NCBI RefSeq assembly: GCF_000208745.1
Contig: NC_030850.1
Location: 2,279,722-2,343,721 of the forward strand
DNA from: Theobroma cacao
Taxonomy: Eukaryota; Streptophyta; Magnoliopsida; Malvales; Malvaceae
Reading direction: 5' to 3'
DNA: 64,000 nt
The translations under genes were made by a program, and so were the position numbers. Shown here one piece after another: positions 24,729 through 36,213 of the stretch (positions are counted from its first letter, which is position 1; every line of letters starts with the position of its first letter). A model generated the notes under the pieces. The model made no database searches. It was not told where the DNA came from and worked only from the letters and a program-made list of their open reading frames with translations.

Positions 24729-26783
24729 TCACCAATAGTCTCTACAAGAACAGTTCCCATCCTCAAAGCAATGGAACCGATTTGAATCCCTTACAGTTAT
24801 TTTTCTGTCAACAATCTTTGAAATATATTTAATGGCATTATGGCAATCTACACATGTTCTCAAATTCTTGAAAACCTTGATTGGTGTTCCTGGAGGAGTA
24901 GCAATAATTCCAAACGCAACCGCTAACTTCTCACTGTGGTATGAGAGGTTTTGCTCCTTCTGCTCCTCCTCCACATCATGCAGCACAAAATTGGTGTTAG
25001 GGACATATCCTTCTTCCCTCATTCGCTTTGAAAGTTTAACTAAGAACTCATTTATTTCCTTGGATTTTGGGTGAGTAGTATCTCCCACCAAGAAAACATG
25101 TAGCTCTCTCTTGACCTCAATCCAGCTCAAACCTGGTTTCTTTACCACTCCTTTGTCATCCATTTTCTTTCTGATTTTTGCTACTTCATCCCACCTTCCA
25201 GCAGTGGCATATATGTTGGCCATAGTAACATAGGTCGCTGGATTTTCAGGCTCTATCTCAAACAATGCTTCAGCTGCTTTTTCTGCCAATTCAAGGTTTC
25301 CATGAATTCTACAACCACCAAGTAAGGAAGCCCACAAAAACTTATCTGGTTTCTTAGGCATCTTAACGATGATATTCTCAGCTTCCTGAAATCGGCTGGA
25401 GCGGGCTAATAAATCAATTATACAAGCATAATGATCAGCAGTATGGGTTAATCCATGTCTGTCCTTTATTGAGTGGAAATATTCTAGCCCTTTATCAACC
25501 AATCCAGCATGTGTACAAGCAGAAAGAACCCCAACAAAAGTAATGTGATCAGGTTTGGTTCCAGATTTTAGTAACAACTCGAAGTACTCCAAAGCCTCTT
25601 CAGGCTGACCATTCTGAGCATAACCAGTGATCAAAGAAGTCCATGAAACTAGATCAGGCAGAGGCATCCCATTAAACACCCTTTTGGCATTCTCAACATT
25701 TCCACACTTGGAGTACATGTGAACAAGAGCACTAGCAGCAAAAGAAAAAGGATTAAACCCAAGCCTTGTCATGCATCCATGAACCTGCTTCCCTATTTCC
25801 TCTGCAGCATGATCAGCACACGCATTCAAAACCCCAGCAAACGTAAACTCATTAGGTCTTATCCCCGATTTCATCAATTCCGAAAACAATTCAAACCCTT
25901 CTTCCCACCTCCCATCCTCAAAATACCTATCAATCATTGCAGTCCAAGACACAATATCTCTATCCACGATCTTATCAAAAACCCGCCTTGCTTCCTCTAT
26001 ACTCCCACATTTCCCATACATATCCATCAAAGCACTCCAAACAACCTCATCTAAATCCAACCCAGCTCGCGTTATACGACCATGAATCTCCTTCCCTGTA
26101 GTTAAACACCCCATAGCAGCAGAAGCAGCTATCGCGCTAGACACAGTAAATTTATTCAACTTAGAAACCATGCTCATTTCCCTCATTCTGTAAAGCTCTA
26201 AAGCTTCTTTAGGCCTATCAAAACGAACATAACCCGAAATCATCGCGGTCCACGAGAAATTATCTCTTTCAGGCATTTCATCAAACAACTTATTTGCTTC
26301 TTTAAGCATTCCCATTTTAGCATACCCAGACATCAAAGTGTTCCAAGAACACAAATCCCTTTCACTCATTTCATCGAAAACATTCTGGGCATCTGCCAAA
26401 CTCCCGCACTTGGCGTACATATCCAAAAGACGGTTACAAATAACTAGGCCGGCTGAAAACCCAGAAATTTTTATATGTTGGTGAACTGATTTGCCCTCGT
26501 TAAGAGCTCTGTTTTGGCAGCAAAGCTGGATAAGAGTGGAGTAGAGAGAAGCTGGGGGTTTTTCGATTTGATTGAGGATTTGAATAGCTTCTTTTAAGCG
26601 TTTCTGGTTGCATAAATTATGTAATTGGTTTATTAGGTTGTCTTTGGTGTTTGGTTTGAAAAATGTTTTCCGAGGGGAATGTTTATGAATTTGGGTTTGG
26701 GAAGAAAACCAAGAAGCGAATATTGCTCTGTTTTTGTGAAACAAAGATAAAGAATGGGAAATTCTGGAATTTATTGATTTCAT
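24729..26783 (-). CDS. PPR protein of the PLS-E-DYW subgroup
   Basis: This is an intronless gene of 684 residues, as usual for PPR genes. The N-terminus (about 1-45) is basic and Ser-rich, like an organelle transit peptide. Tandem PPR motifs follow, of P, L and S types, for example SWNTLMSGYAKMGMLKEANK and VSWTAMIDRYFEDGRWEEG. Then come E/E+ motifs (WASLLGGCRIHGNLELAEKA) and a C-terminal DYW domain. The DYW domain has the zinc-binding HSEKLAVAFG and CVDC motifs and ends exactly in CSCRDYW. DYW proteins bind organellar RNA and act in C-to-U editing as cytidine deaminases. From memory it resembles Arabidopsis At4g37170 closely over its whole length. A TATA box lies about 85 bp upstream. It shares a 667-bp divergent promoter region with the helper NLR to its right, and its 5' third is duplicated as a pseudogene at 31322-32003. 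Confidence 0.95.
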   Translation of the reverse strand: MKSINSRISHSLSLFHKNRAIFASWFSSQTQIHKHSPRKTFFKPNTKDNLINQLHNLCNQKRLKEAIQILNQIEKPPASLYSTLIQLCCQNRALNEGKSVHQHIKISGFSAGLVICNRLLDMYAKCGSLADAQNVFDEMSERDLCSWNTLMSGYAKMGMLKEANKLFDEMPERDNFSWTAMISGYVRFDRPKEALELYRMREMSMVSKLNKFTVSSAIAASAAMGCLTTGKEIHGRITRAGLDLDEVVWSALMDMYGKCGSIEEARRVFDKIVDRDIVSWTAMIDRYFEDGRWEEGFELFSELMKSGIRPNEFTFAGVLNACADHAAEEIGKQVHGCMTRLGFNPFSFAASALVHMYSKCGNVENAKRVFNGMPLPDLVSWTSLITGYAQNGQPEEALEYFELLLKSGTKPDHITFVGVLSACTHAGLVDKGLEYFHSIKDRHGLTHTADHYACIIDLLARSSRFQEAENIIVKMPKKPDKFLWASLLGGCRIHGNLELAEKAAEALFEIEPENPATYVTMANIYATAGRWDEVAKIRKKMDDKGVVKKPGLSWIEVKRELHVFLVGDTTHPKSKEINEFLVKLSKRMREEGYVPNTNFVLHDVEEEQKEQNLSYHSEKLAVAFGIIATPPGTPIKVFKNLRTCVDCHNAIKYISKIVDRKITVRDSNRFHCFEDGNCSCRDYW

Positions 26784-27450
26784 TGTTTTAAGAAATTTTC
26801 GTGTAAAATGTGGTTTTGGCTATGGTGATGATTTTCTAATTTTAGTGTGAAATTTGAAATCAAGACTTTTATAGAGAGATGGAAGCCTGATTCAAGGTGA
26901 ATTTGGGCCAAAGCACGAGCAGCAAGCTCAATGTTAAACCCAATCCAAAAGAGTGTTTACATTAATATTAATTATAAATACATTTTAATTTACATTTAGT
27001 TAAAAATTATTTATTATTATTTTTTTGGGTACTGTTCTTTTCGTCCATCACATGTTGGGACATGGAAGTTGGAAAAGTAGTTTCACTGTTTCACAGTAAA
27101 TCTGAAGACGTACGCCTACACTTTGTCCTTTTTCTGACTGTGACTAAGGCGTCGGACGCGTTAGTCAAACAACCATTTTAAGAGCTTGAAAGAAGGGAGG
27201 CCAGTTTCGTCAACATCAACTCGAGTCTTCACCAGTCTTTAGGTCTCACTATAATTAAAGTAAAGATTCCCGTCCCTGAAGGAAATTTCCAGGAGGCAGG
27301 AGCTTCTTCATTAAGGAATATGGGGAATATAAAAAAAAAAAAGCGGATTCCTTTATTTGGGGATTTCTGTTATGTGGAATTCTTGGCAAGTTCAGATGAA
27401 AACATAATATTTCTTGAATTTTGGTTCTTGGGGTTTCCATAAAGATTTCT
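26784..27450. promoter_or_regulatory. Divergent promoter region between PPR and NLR copy A
   Basis: These 667 bp separate two head-to-head start codons. A clear TATA box (CTATAAAAG, minus strand, 26866-26874) serves the PPR side. No comparable TATA box is seen close to the NLR ATG at 27451. Several W-box-type GTCAA/TTGAC cores occur on the NLR side (for example near 27173 and 27210), which is consistent with WRKY control of an immune gene but is not proof of it. Confidence 0.5.
26866..26874 (-). promoter_or_regulatory. TATA box of the PPR gene
   Basis: CTATAAAAG on the minus strand lies 83-91 bp before the PPR start codon. The same word survives at 32086-32094 in the duplicated copy, upstream of the pseudogene. 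Confidence 0.6.
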
Positions 27451-30400
27451 ATGGCAGCAGCTATTCTCGGAGAAGCGGTCTTAGGGGCAGTTTTTGGAGA
27501 GCTGCTTAAAGCCGTTGTAGAAGCGAGTAAAACAGCTACCCAGTTCCGTGATGTCTTGGCGGAACTGAAATCCACGCTATCATCCATACAGCCAACAATC
27601 AAAGCCATAGAATCACTCAACATACGTTATGACAGGGAGCACGAGACAAAACCGCTCATGGAAATCATTTCTAGAGGAGAGAAACTTGTCCAACAGTGCG
27701 TCAAAATCCATAGGTGGAACTTCTCCAAGAAGACTTGTTATACAAACAAACTTCGTGGATTGAAGGAAGAGCTCAAGCACTTCTGTGAGATTAATATGCA
27801 AACACAGCAAACAAGAGACATCAAAGAAGTGTTTTATAACGTGGAACAACTTGCTGGGGAAGTGAGAAGATTGAGTTCCAAAGGGGCGTCCGGTAGCGAC
27901 AATGGGACGTTTAGTGAGGTTGCAGTTGTGGGTTCATGCGAACCTCCTAAGCCTCAAGGGGAAGTTGTTGGATTCGATGCGCCCTTGACCGAGCTAAAGA
28001 TGAAGCTTTTTAAAGATGGGGTGTCGGTCATTGTTGTGTCTGCTCAGGGTGGATCCGGGAAGACAACCTTGGTTCAAGAGCTATGTCGGGATGAAGGAGT
28101 CAAAGGTATCATTTCCTGTGCTTAGCTTTGTTTATGCTTGATTTTTAGTTTCTGGTTCTTGACTGGTTTGATTATTAGATGCACATCTGTTGATTTGGTT
28201 ATGTCACAAGTGGAAACCAGAGTGGAATGGCTAGCTTAACTTGAATAAATTTTGGAAGTAGGAGAAAATGTTTCTTCTGAAAATTCATTTGGAATAGTTG
28301 TGAATCCTTTGGAAGACGTTATTTGTCAAATCCAATTGAATTAAACACTTTGCCATGTAAGACTTCGAGTGTAGAATAACTAGATAACTGTTCAAGCATT
28401 TGGTAAAGATATTTTATGAGTAATTTTGATTGTAGTTGGAATGATTTCCTTTGTGCGGTCCTTCAACTGGAATTCTACTGAGGCAAGCGATTGAGAAATT
28501 TTGGATTCTATTTTACCAAATTTTCATGCATTAAAATCGGGGAATATGTTTGTCACTTGCAAAATGCTATAAATTATCTTTGAAACTTTGCCAGATTTCT
28601 AATGCGATGTTTGAACAGGAAAATTTAAAGAAAACATCTTCTATGTGACTGTTTCAAAGGCACCCAACCTGGAGGTCATTTTGCAGAAATTACTCCGGCT
28701 TAAGGATTCTAGAATGCCTGAATTTCAGAATGAGGAGGATGCCCTGAACCACTTGGAACAAAACTTCAGGAAAATGGCAACCAATCCCATATTACTCATC
28801 CTGGACGATGTTTGGTCTGGATCTGAATCCCTTGTTGAGAAGTTAAAGTTTACATTGCCAGATTACAAGATCTTGGTAACATCAAGATTTGCCTTTCCAA
28901 GATTTGATTTTACATATCGTCTGAAACCATTAAATGATGATGATGCTATGACTCTGTTTCGTCACTTTGCATTCTCGAAAGATGTGGATCCTGACATTTC
29001 AGATGATCTCGTGAATAAGGTATTTTTATCAATCTGAAGACTCGTTCTAACTTTCACCCCTTGTATGAAACTTTGAACACTTTCATACTTCACTGTTGAT
29101 TTGCCACTGTAATTTAGATTAAAGATCGAAAGGTTCAAATCTTTATATTTGTATACCAAGGTCGGTTTAATTAAAGTGTTTTCCTGAACCTCCAAAAAAT
29201 GACTTTGATGTTGTGTAACGAATTTTAGGTAATGAAAAGCTGTAAGGGACTCCCACTGGCCCTTGACGTGGTTGGTAGATCACTTCGTGGGCAACCTGGT
29301 ACAATCTGGCGACGTAGAGCAAAGCAGCGGTCTAAAGGAGAATCCATCTTTAATTCTAGCAATGAGCTGCTTACTTGTCTTCAAAGCAGTTTAGATGCAT
29401 TGGATAGTAAGGCAGGAATAAGGGACTGCTACCTGGACCTAGGTTCGTTCCCTGAAGATCACTGGATTCCTGCTACTGCCCTCATTGATATGTGGGTTGA
29501 GCAGTACAAACTTGATGAAGATGATGATGCCATTTTCAACCTCCATGAACTCTCTACCAGGAATCTAGTTAATCTTGTAGTCGTGAGGTATGCTAGTCAG
29601 TTCTTACTTTCTATCTACTGTAACTTTAGCATCCATGTCCTGCCATTCTCATTTTATTCTCTTCAATCTATCCATATTATAGGGTTTCTCCCGTTGTACC
29701 CTATAATTCCATTAATCTGAATGTAAATCAAGCAGGACAGATCTTCAACCTTGCTTCCCTTATCAGATAGGCACTAAGTTATTGTTTATGGTACATGTTT
29801 GAATCTCTACCCAACAGATTTCTTTTTGCTTATTCACCAGGAAAGATGCACGTGAAGCTGATGGCTACTACAAAGAGCACTTTGTCACGCAACATGATCT
29901 TCTCAGAGAGCTGGCTATCTATCAGAGCAGCTTGGACCCCGTGGAAAAAAGAAAGAGGTTAATTGTAGAGCTAAGCCGCAACAATTTTCCCAATTGGTGG
30001 TTGGAAGAAAAGCAGCAAACTCTTGGTGCCCGCCTTTTGTCTATCTCCACAGGTTGTTATCTCTACCTTCAGACACATGCACACACAATAAGAAATTTAG
30101 TCCTTCTACCCTAAGTTCTCGTGCCATTTTTTACCTCATCACAGATGAAACATTCACATTCAGCTGGGGCAACATCCAAGCACCAGAAGTTGAGGTTGTA
30201 GTTCTCAATTTTCGGACGAAGAACTACACCTTGCCTGTCTTCATGGAGAAAATGGATAAATTGAAGGTTTTGATAGTCACGAATAGCAGTTTCTACCCAG
30301 CTGAATTAAGTAACTTTCTGCTTCTGTGTTCTTTATCGAATCTAAGGAGAATTAGGTTAGAGAAGGTGTCAGTTCCTTCCCTCAGCATGAGCTCTTTACA

Positions 30401-30980
30401 CCTAAAGAATTTGGAAAAAATATCCTTATATATGTGTAATATCGGTCAGGCTTTTGGGAATGGCACTAAGAAGATGTCAGATATTTTTCCGAATCTTTTG
30501 GAAATTGACATTGACTATTGTGATGATCTGGTGGAACTGACTGATGGGTTGTGTGATCTTGTTCATCTGATGAAGCTCAGTATCACTAACTGCCACAAGC
30601 TTTGTGCACTGCCTGAAGGCATTGGAAAGCTGGTAAACTTAGAAGTGCTAAGGCTAGCATCCTGTACCGATCTCGTGAGGTTGCCCGAGACCATTGGGAG
30701 CTTATCCCAGCTTAATATTTTTGACATTTCCGACTGCCTGAGCATCATCAACATGCCGGTCCAGATTGGGGAACTGCACAATCTAAGGAAGCTCTATATG
30801 AGAGGGTGCTCTAGTTGTAACCTACCTCCAACAATCACAAAGCTTCAACGTTTGAAGGATGTCATATGCGATGAGGAGACTGCCTATCAATGGGATTGTT
30901 TCAAATCCTATCTCAGCAATCTAAGGGTAACAGTTCATGAAGAAGACATCAACTTGAACTGGCTCCGGACTTGTTTTTAA
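27451..30980 (+). CDS. RPW8-NB-ARC-LRR helper NLR, NRG1-like, copy A
   Basis: Five exons: 27451-28105, 28619-29019, 29229-29587, 29841-30052 and 30145-30980. All phases agree and give 820 residues, with the exon count and size of NRG1-type genes. The start is the ATG of MAAAILGEAVLG; the frame is open upstream but has no ATG there. RPW8 domain about 1-150, including WNFSKKTCYTNKL. NB-ARC: P-loop GGSGKTT (200-206), kinase-2 LLILDDVW (277-284), RNBS-B KILVTSRF, GLPLAL (359-364), RNBS-D with LGSFPEDHWIPATALIDMW, and QHD (489-491) in place of MHD, as is usual for RNLs. About a dozen LRRs follow, and the protein ends NWLRTCF. RNLs act downstream of TIR-NLR sensors with EDS1 and SAG101 or PAD4, and form calcium-permeable resistosomes at the plasma membrane. 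This gene is head-to-head with the PPR gene. The RPW8 domain differs strongly from copy B, while the rest is nearly identical. Confidence 0.93.
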
Positions 30981-31321
30981 GATTCCTCTCTTCTCATGTG
31001 GTGCTGGAGCCTCCTTTCTTTTCATATACGTTAGTCTCCTTTACGTATTTATCACCACTCATTGAAATTTAGTGGTTAGGTTGGAAGACACTCCAACCAA
31101 ACAAATTTATTTTTATTATTAAAAAAAAATTGATTGTAGAACATAATTAAAAAGAAAACCCCTTTCGACAACTTAGCCAGAAAATGAACAATAATTTGGA
31201 ATACTAAATGAGTTTCAATATGGACAATTAATTTTTTTTCTTACTCTAAACCTGTGGTAGTTACATAATACTACCAAGAAACCAACTCTACATAAAAACT
31301 TGAAAGGTACGTGTTACACAA
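30981..31321. other. NLR copy A 3' region up to the duplication joint
   Basis: This holds the 3' UTR and the end of duplication unit 1. Compared with the matching region after copy B (36214-36560), substitutions become frequent again from about 31010. This marks the right edge of the nearly identical tract. No gene is present. Confidence 0.7.
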
Positions 31322-32003
31322 AGTAAAACACTCCATAGCAGCAGAAGCAGCTATCGCGCTAGACACAGTAAATTTATTCAACTTAGAAACCATGCTCATT
31401 TCCTTCATTCTGTACAGCTCCAAAGCTTCTTTAGGCCTATCGAAACGAACATAACCCGAAATCATCGCGGTCCACGAGAAATTATCTCTTTCAGGCATTT
31501 CATCAAACAACTTATTTGCTTCTTTAAGCATTCCCATTTTAGCATACCCAGACATCAAAGTGTTCCAAGAACACAAATCCCTGTCACTCATTTCATCGAA
31601 AACATTCTGGGCATCTGCCAAACTCCCGCACTCGGCGTACATATAAAAGGCGGTTATAAATAACTACGCCGGCTGAAAACCCAGAAATTTTTTTATGTTG
31701 GTGAACTGATTTGCCCTCGTTAAGAGCTCTGTTTTGGCAGCAAAGCTGGATAAGAGCGGAGTAGAGAGAAGCTGGGGGTTTCTCGATTTGATTGAGGATT
31801 TGAATAGCTTCTTTTAAGAGTTTCTGGTTCCATAAATTATGTAATTGGTTTATTAGATTGTCTTTGGTGTTTGGTTTGAAAAATGTTTTCTGAGGGAAAT
31901 GTTTATGAATTTAGGTTTGGGAAGAAAACCAAGAAGAGAATATTGCTCTGTTTTTGTGAAACAAAGATAAAGAATTGGAAATTCTGGAATTTATTGATTT
32001 CAT
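31322..32003 (-). pseudogene. Truncated PPR pseudogene (duplicate of 5' end of the 24729-26783 gene)
   Basis: This corresponds to about the first 225 codons of the intact PPR gene, including its ATG (32001-32003) and upstream TATA box. It ends abruptly at the duplication joint near 31322, in the middle of a PPR motif, with no E or DYW domain. A 2-bp deletion near 31645 (ATATCCAAAAG in the parent, ATATAAAAG here) shifts the frame inside an early PPR motif. Many scattered substitutions add to this. It cannot encode a working editing factor. The 3' piece (31642-31271) still reads as PPR in one frame. It arose passively with the NLR duplication. Confidence 0.93.
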
Positions 32004-32683
32004 TGTTTTAAGAAATTTTCGTGTAAAATGTGGTTTCCGCTATGGTGATGATTTTCTACTTTTAGTGTGAAATTTGAAATCAAGACTTTTATAGAGAGAT
32101 GGAAGCCTGATTCAAGGTGAATTTGGGCCAAAACACGAGCAACAAGCTCAATGTTAAAACCCAATCCAAAAGATTGTTTACATTAATATTAATTATAAAT
32201 ACATTTTAATTTACATTTAGTTAAAATTTATTTATTATTATTTTTTTGGGTGCTGTTCTTTTCGTCCATCACATGTTGGGAGTTGGGACATGGGAGTGGG
32301 AAAAGTAGTTTCAGTGTTTCACAGTAAATCTTAAGACGCACGCCTAGGCTTTGTCCTTTTTCTGACTGTGACCAAGGCGTCGGAGACCTTAGCTAAACAA
32401 CCATTTTAAGAGCTCGTAAGAAGGGAGGCCAGCATTAATAGACTTTCGTCAACATTAACTCGACTATTTTCCACTCTTTAGGTCCCATTATAATTAAAGT
32501 AAAGATTCCCGTACCCGAAGGAAATTTCCAGGGGGCAGGAGCTTCTTCATTAAGGAATATGGGGAATATATATATATATATAAAAAAAAGCGGATTCCTT
32601 TATTTGGGGAATTCTTGCCAAGTTCAGATGAAAACATTAATATTTCTTGAATTTTGGTTCTTGGGGTTTCCACAAAGATTTTT
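32004..32683. promoter_or_regulatory. Duplicated divergent promoter region of NLR copy B
   Basis: This 680-bp region is the duplicate of 26784-27450, with a few per cent substitutions and small indels. One difference is a TA microsatellite at about 32566-32582, where copy A has a poly-A run (27331-27342). The PPR-side TATA word is kept at 32086-32094. GTCAA/TTGAC cores near the NLR are partly changed: GTTAGTCAAAC in A reads CTTAGCTAAAC in B, so one W-box core is lost. Confidence 0.5.
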
Positions 32684-35600
32684 ATGGCAGCAGCTTTGGT
32701 CGGAGGAGCGGCCTTAGGGGCAGTTTTTGGAGAGCTGCTTAGAGCCGTTGTAGAAGCGAGGAAAACACTTGCCCAGTTCCGTGATGCCTTGGCGGAACTG
32801 GAATCCACGCTATCATCCATACAGCCAACAATCAAAGCCATAGAATCACTCAACAAACTTCATGACAGGGAGCACGAAATGAAACCGTTCATGGAAATCA
32901 TTTGTACAGGAGAGAAACTTGTCAGGCAGTGCTTCAAAGTCCATAGGTGGAACTTCCCCAAGAAGACTTGTTATACATACAAACTTCGTGGATTGAAGAA
33001 AAAGCTCGACAGCTTCTGTCTGATTAATATGCAAATACAGCTATTAAGAGACAACAAAGAAACGTCTTATAAAATGGAACAACTTGCTGGGGAAGTGAGA
33101 AGATTGAGTTCCAAAGGGGCGTCCGGTAGCGACAATGGGACGTTTAGTGAGGTTGCAGTTGTGGGTTCATGCGAACCTCCTAAGCCTCAAGGGGAAGTTG
33201 TTGGATTCGATGCGCCCTTGACCGAGCTAAAGATGAAGCTTTTTAAAGATGGGGTGTCGGTCATTGTTGTGTCTGCTCAGGGTGGATCCGGGAAGACAAC
33301 CTTGGTTCAAGAGCTATGTCGGGATGAAGGAGTCAAAGGTATCATTTCCTGTGCTTAGCTTTGTTTATGCTTGATTTTTAGTTTCTGGTTCTTGACTGGT
33401 TTGATTATTAGATGCACATCTGTTGATTTGGTTATGTCACAAGTGGAAACCAGAGTGGAATGGCTAGCTTAACTTGAATAAATTTTGGAAGTAGGAGAAA
33501 ATGTTTCTTCTGAAAATTCATTTGGAATAGTTGTGAATCCTTTGGAAGACGTTATTTGTCAAATCCAATTGAATTAAACACTTTGCCATGTAAGACTTCG
33601 AGTGTAGAATAACTAGATAACTGTTCAAGCATTTGGTAAAGATATTTTATGAGTAATTTTGATTGTAGTTGGAATGATTTCCTTTGTGCGGTCCTTCAAC
33701 TGGAATTCTACTGAGGCAAGCGATTGAGAAATTTTGGATTCTATTTTACCAAATTTTCATGCATTAAAATCGGGGAATATGTTTGTCACTTGCAAAATGC
33801 TATAAATTATCTTTGAAACTTTGCCAGATTTCTAATGCGATGTTTGAACAGGAAAATTTAAAGAAAACATCTTCTATGTGACTGTTTCAAAGGCACCCAA
33901 CCTGGAGGTCATTTTGCAGAAATTACTCCGGCTTAAGGATTCTAGAATGCCTGAATTTCAGAATGAGGAGGATGCCCTGAACCACTTGGAACAAAACTTC
34001 AGGAAAATGGCAACCAATCCCATATTACTCATCCTGGACGATGTTTGGTCTGGATCTGAATCCCTTGTTGAGAAGTTAAAGTTTACATTGCCAGATTACA
34101 AGATCTTGGTAACATCAAGATTTGCCTTTCCAAGATTTGATTTTACATATCGTCTGAAACCATTAAATGATGATGATGCTATGACTCTGTTTCGTCACTT
34201 TGCATTCTCGAAAGATGTGGATCCTGACATTTCAGATGATCTCGTGAATAAGGTATTTTTATCAATCTGAAGACTCGTTCTAACTTTCACCCCTTGTATG
34301 AAACTTTGAACACTTTCATACTTCACTGTTGATTTGCCACTGTAATTTAGATTAAAGATCGAAAGGTTCAAATCTTTATATTTGTATACCAAGGTCGGTT
34401 TAATTAAAGTGTTTTCCTGAACCTCCAAAAAATGACTTTGATGTTGTGTAACGAATTTTAGGTAATGAAAAGCTGTAAGGGACTCCCACTGGCCCTTGAC
34501 GTGGTTGGTAGATCACTTCGTGGGCAACCTGTTACAATCTGGCGACGTAGAGCAAAGCAGCGGTCTAAAGGAGAATCCATCTTTAATTCTAGCAATGAGC
34601 TGCTTACTTGTCTTCAAAGCAGTTTAGATGCGTTGGATAGTAAGGCAGGAATAAGGGACTGCTACCTGGACCTAGGTTCGTTCCCTGAAGATCACTGGAT
34701 TCCTGCTACTGCCCTCATTGATATGTGGGTTGAGCAGTACAAACTTGATGAAGATGATGATGCCATTTTCAACCTCCATGAACTCTCTACCAGGAATCTA
34801 GTTAATCTTGTAGTCGTGAGGTATGCTAGTCAGTTCTTACTTTCTATCTACTGTAACTTTAGCATCCATGTCCTGCCATTCTCATTTTATTCTCTTCAAT
34901 CTATCCATATTATAGGGTTTCTCCTGTTGTACCCTATAATTCCATTAATCTGAATGTAAATCAAGCAGGACAGATCTTCAACCTTGCTTCCCTTATCAGA
35001 TAGGCACTAAGTTATTGTTTGTGGTACATGTTTGAATCTCTACCCAACAGATTTCTTTTTGCTTATTCACCAGGAAAGATGCACGTGAAGCTGATGGCTA
35101 CTACAAAGAGCACTTTGTCACGCAACATGATCTTCTCAGAGAGCTGGCTATCTATCAGAGCAGCTTGGACCCCGTGGAAAAAAGAAAGAGGTTAATTGTA
35201 GAGCTAAGCCGCAACAATTTTCCCAATTGGTGGTTGGAAGAAAAGCAGCAAACTCTTGGTGCCCGCCTTTTGTCTATCTCCACAGGTTGTTATCTCTACC
35301 TTCAGACACATGCACACACAATAAGAAATTTAGTCCTTCTACCCTAAGTTCTCGTGCCATTTTTTACCTCATCACAGATGAAACATTCACATTCAGCTGG
35401 GGCAACATCCAAGCACCAGAAGTTGAGGTTGTAGTTCTCAATTTTCGGACGAAGAACTACACCTTGCCTGTCTTCATGGAGAAAATGGATAAATTGAAGG
35501 TTTTGATAGTCACGAATAGCAGTTTTTACCCAGCTGAATTAAGTAACTTTCTGCTTCTGTCTTCTTTATCGAATCTAAGGAGAATTAGGTTAGAGAAGGT

Positions 35601-36213
35601 GTCAGTTCCTTCCCTCAGCAAGAGCTCTTTACACCTAAAGAATTTGGAAAAAATATCCTTATATATGTGTAATATCGGTCAGGCTTTTGGGAATGGCACT
35701 AAGAAGATGTCAGATATTTTTCCGAATCTTTTGGAAATTGACATTGACTATTGTGATGATCTGGTGGAACTGACTGATGGGTTGTGTGATCTTGTTCATC
35801 TGATGAAGCTCAGTATCACTAACTGCCACAAGCTTTGTGCACTGCCTGAAGGCATTGGAAAGCTGGTAAACTTAGAAGTGCTAAGGCTAGCATCCTGTAC
35901 CGATCTTGTGAGGTTGCCCGAGACCATTGGGAGCTTATCCCAGCTTAATATTTTTGACATTTCCGACTGCCTGAGCATCATCAACATGCCGGTCCAGATT
36001 GGGGAACTGCACAATCTAAGGAAGCTCTATATGAGAGGGTGCTCTAGTTGTAACCTACCTCCAACAATCACAAAGCTTCGACGTTTGAAGGATGTCATAT
36101 GCGATGAGGAGACTGCCTATCAATGGGATTGTTTCAAATCCTATCTCAGCAATCTAAGGGTAACAGTTCATGAAGAAGACATCAACTTGAACTGGCTCCG
36201 GACTTGTTTTTAA
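32684..36213 (+). CDS. RPW8-NB-ARC-LRR helper NLR, NRG1-like, copy B
   Basis: Five exons: 32684-33338, 33852-34252, 34462-34820, 35074-35285 and 35378-36213. The exon lengths match copy A exactly and give 820 residues with no disabling mutation. The ATG opens MAAALVGGAALG. The RPW8 domain (about 1-133) differs from copy A at roughly 35 residues by eye. From EQLAGEVRRLSS onward the proteins differ at only about four positions: Gly to Val in exon 3 (RGQPV), Cys to Ser and Met to Lys at the start of the LRRs, and Gln to Arg near the end. P-loop, DDVW, GLPLAL, QHD and the LRRs are intact. Introns are also almost unchanged. Expected role as for copy A: a helper NLR in TIR-NLR signalling, or a decoy or partner variant. 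Both copies appear functional, so they may have divided roles through the RPW8 part. Confidence 0.93.

Noticed and set aside
25719..26054. Plus-strand open frame inside the PPR gene
   Set aside because: It is the antisense of PPR repeats; the minus-strand product is a full-length, well-matched PPR-DYW protein.
27421..27450. Longer N-terminus for the NLR copies (frame open upstream at 27421 and 32654)
   Set aside because: The upstream open stretch begins with TTG and contains no ATG. RNL proteins normally start directly with the RPW8 helix, as the ATG at 27451 or 32684 gives.
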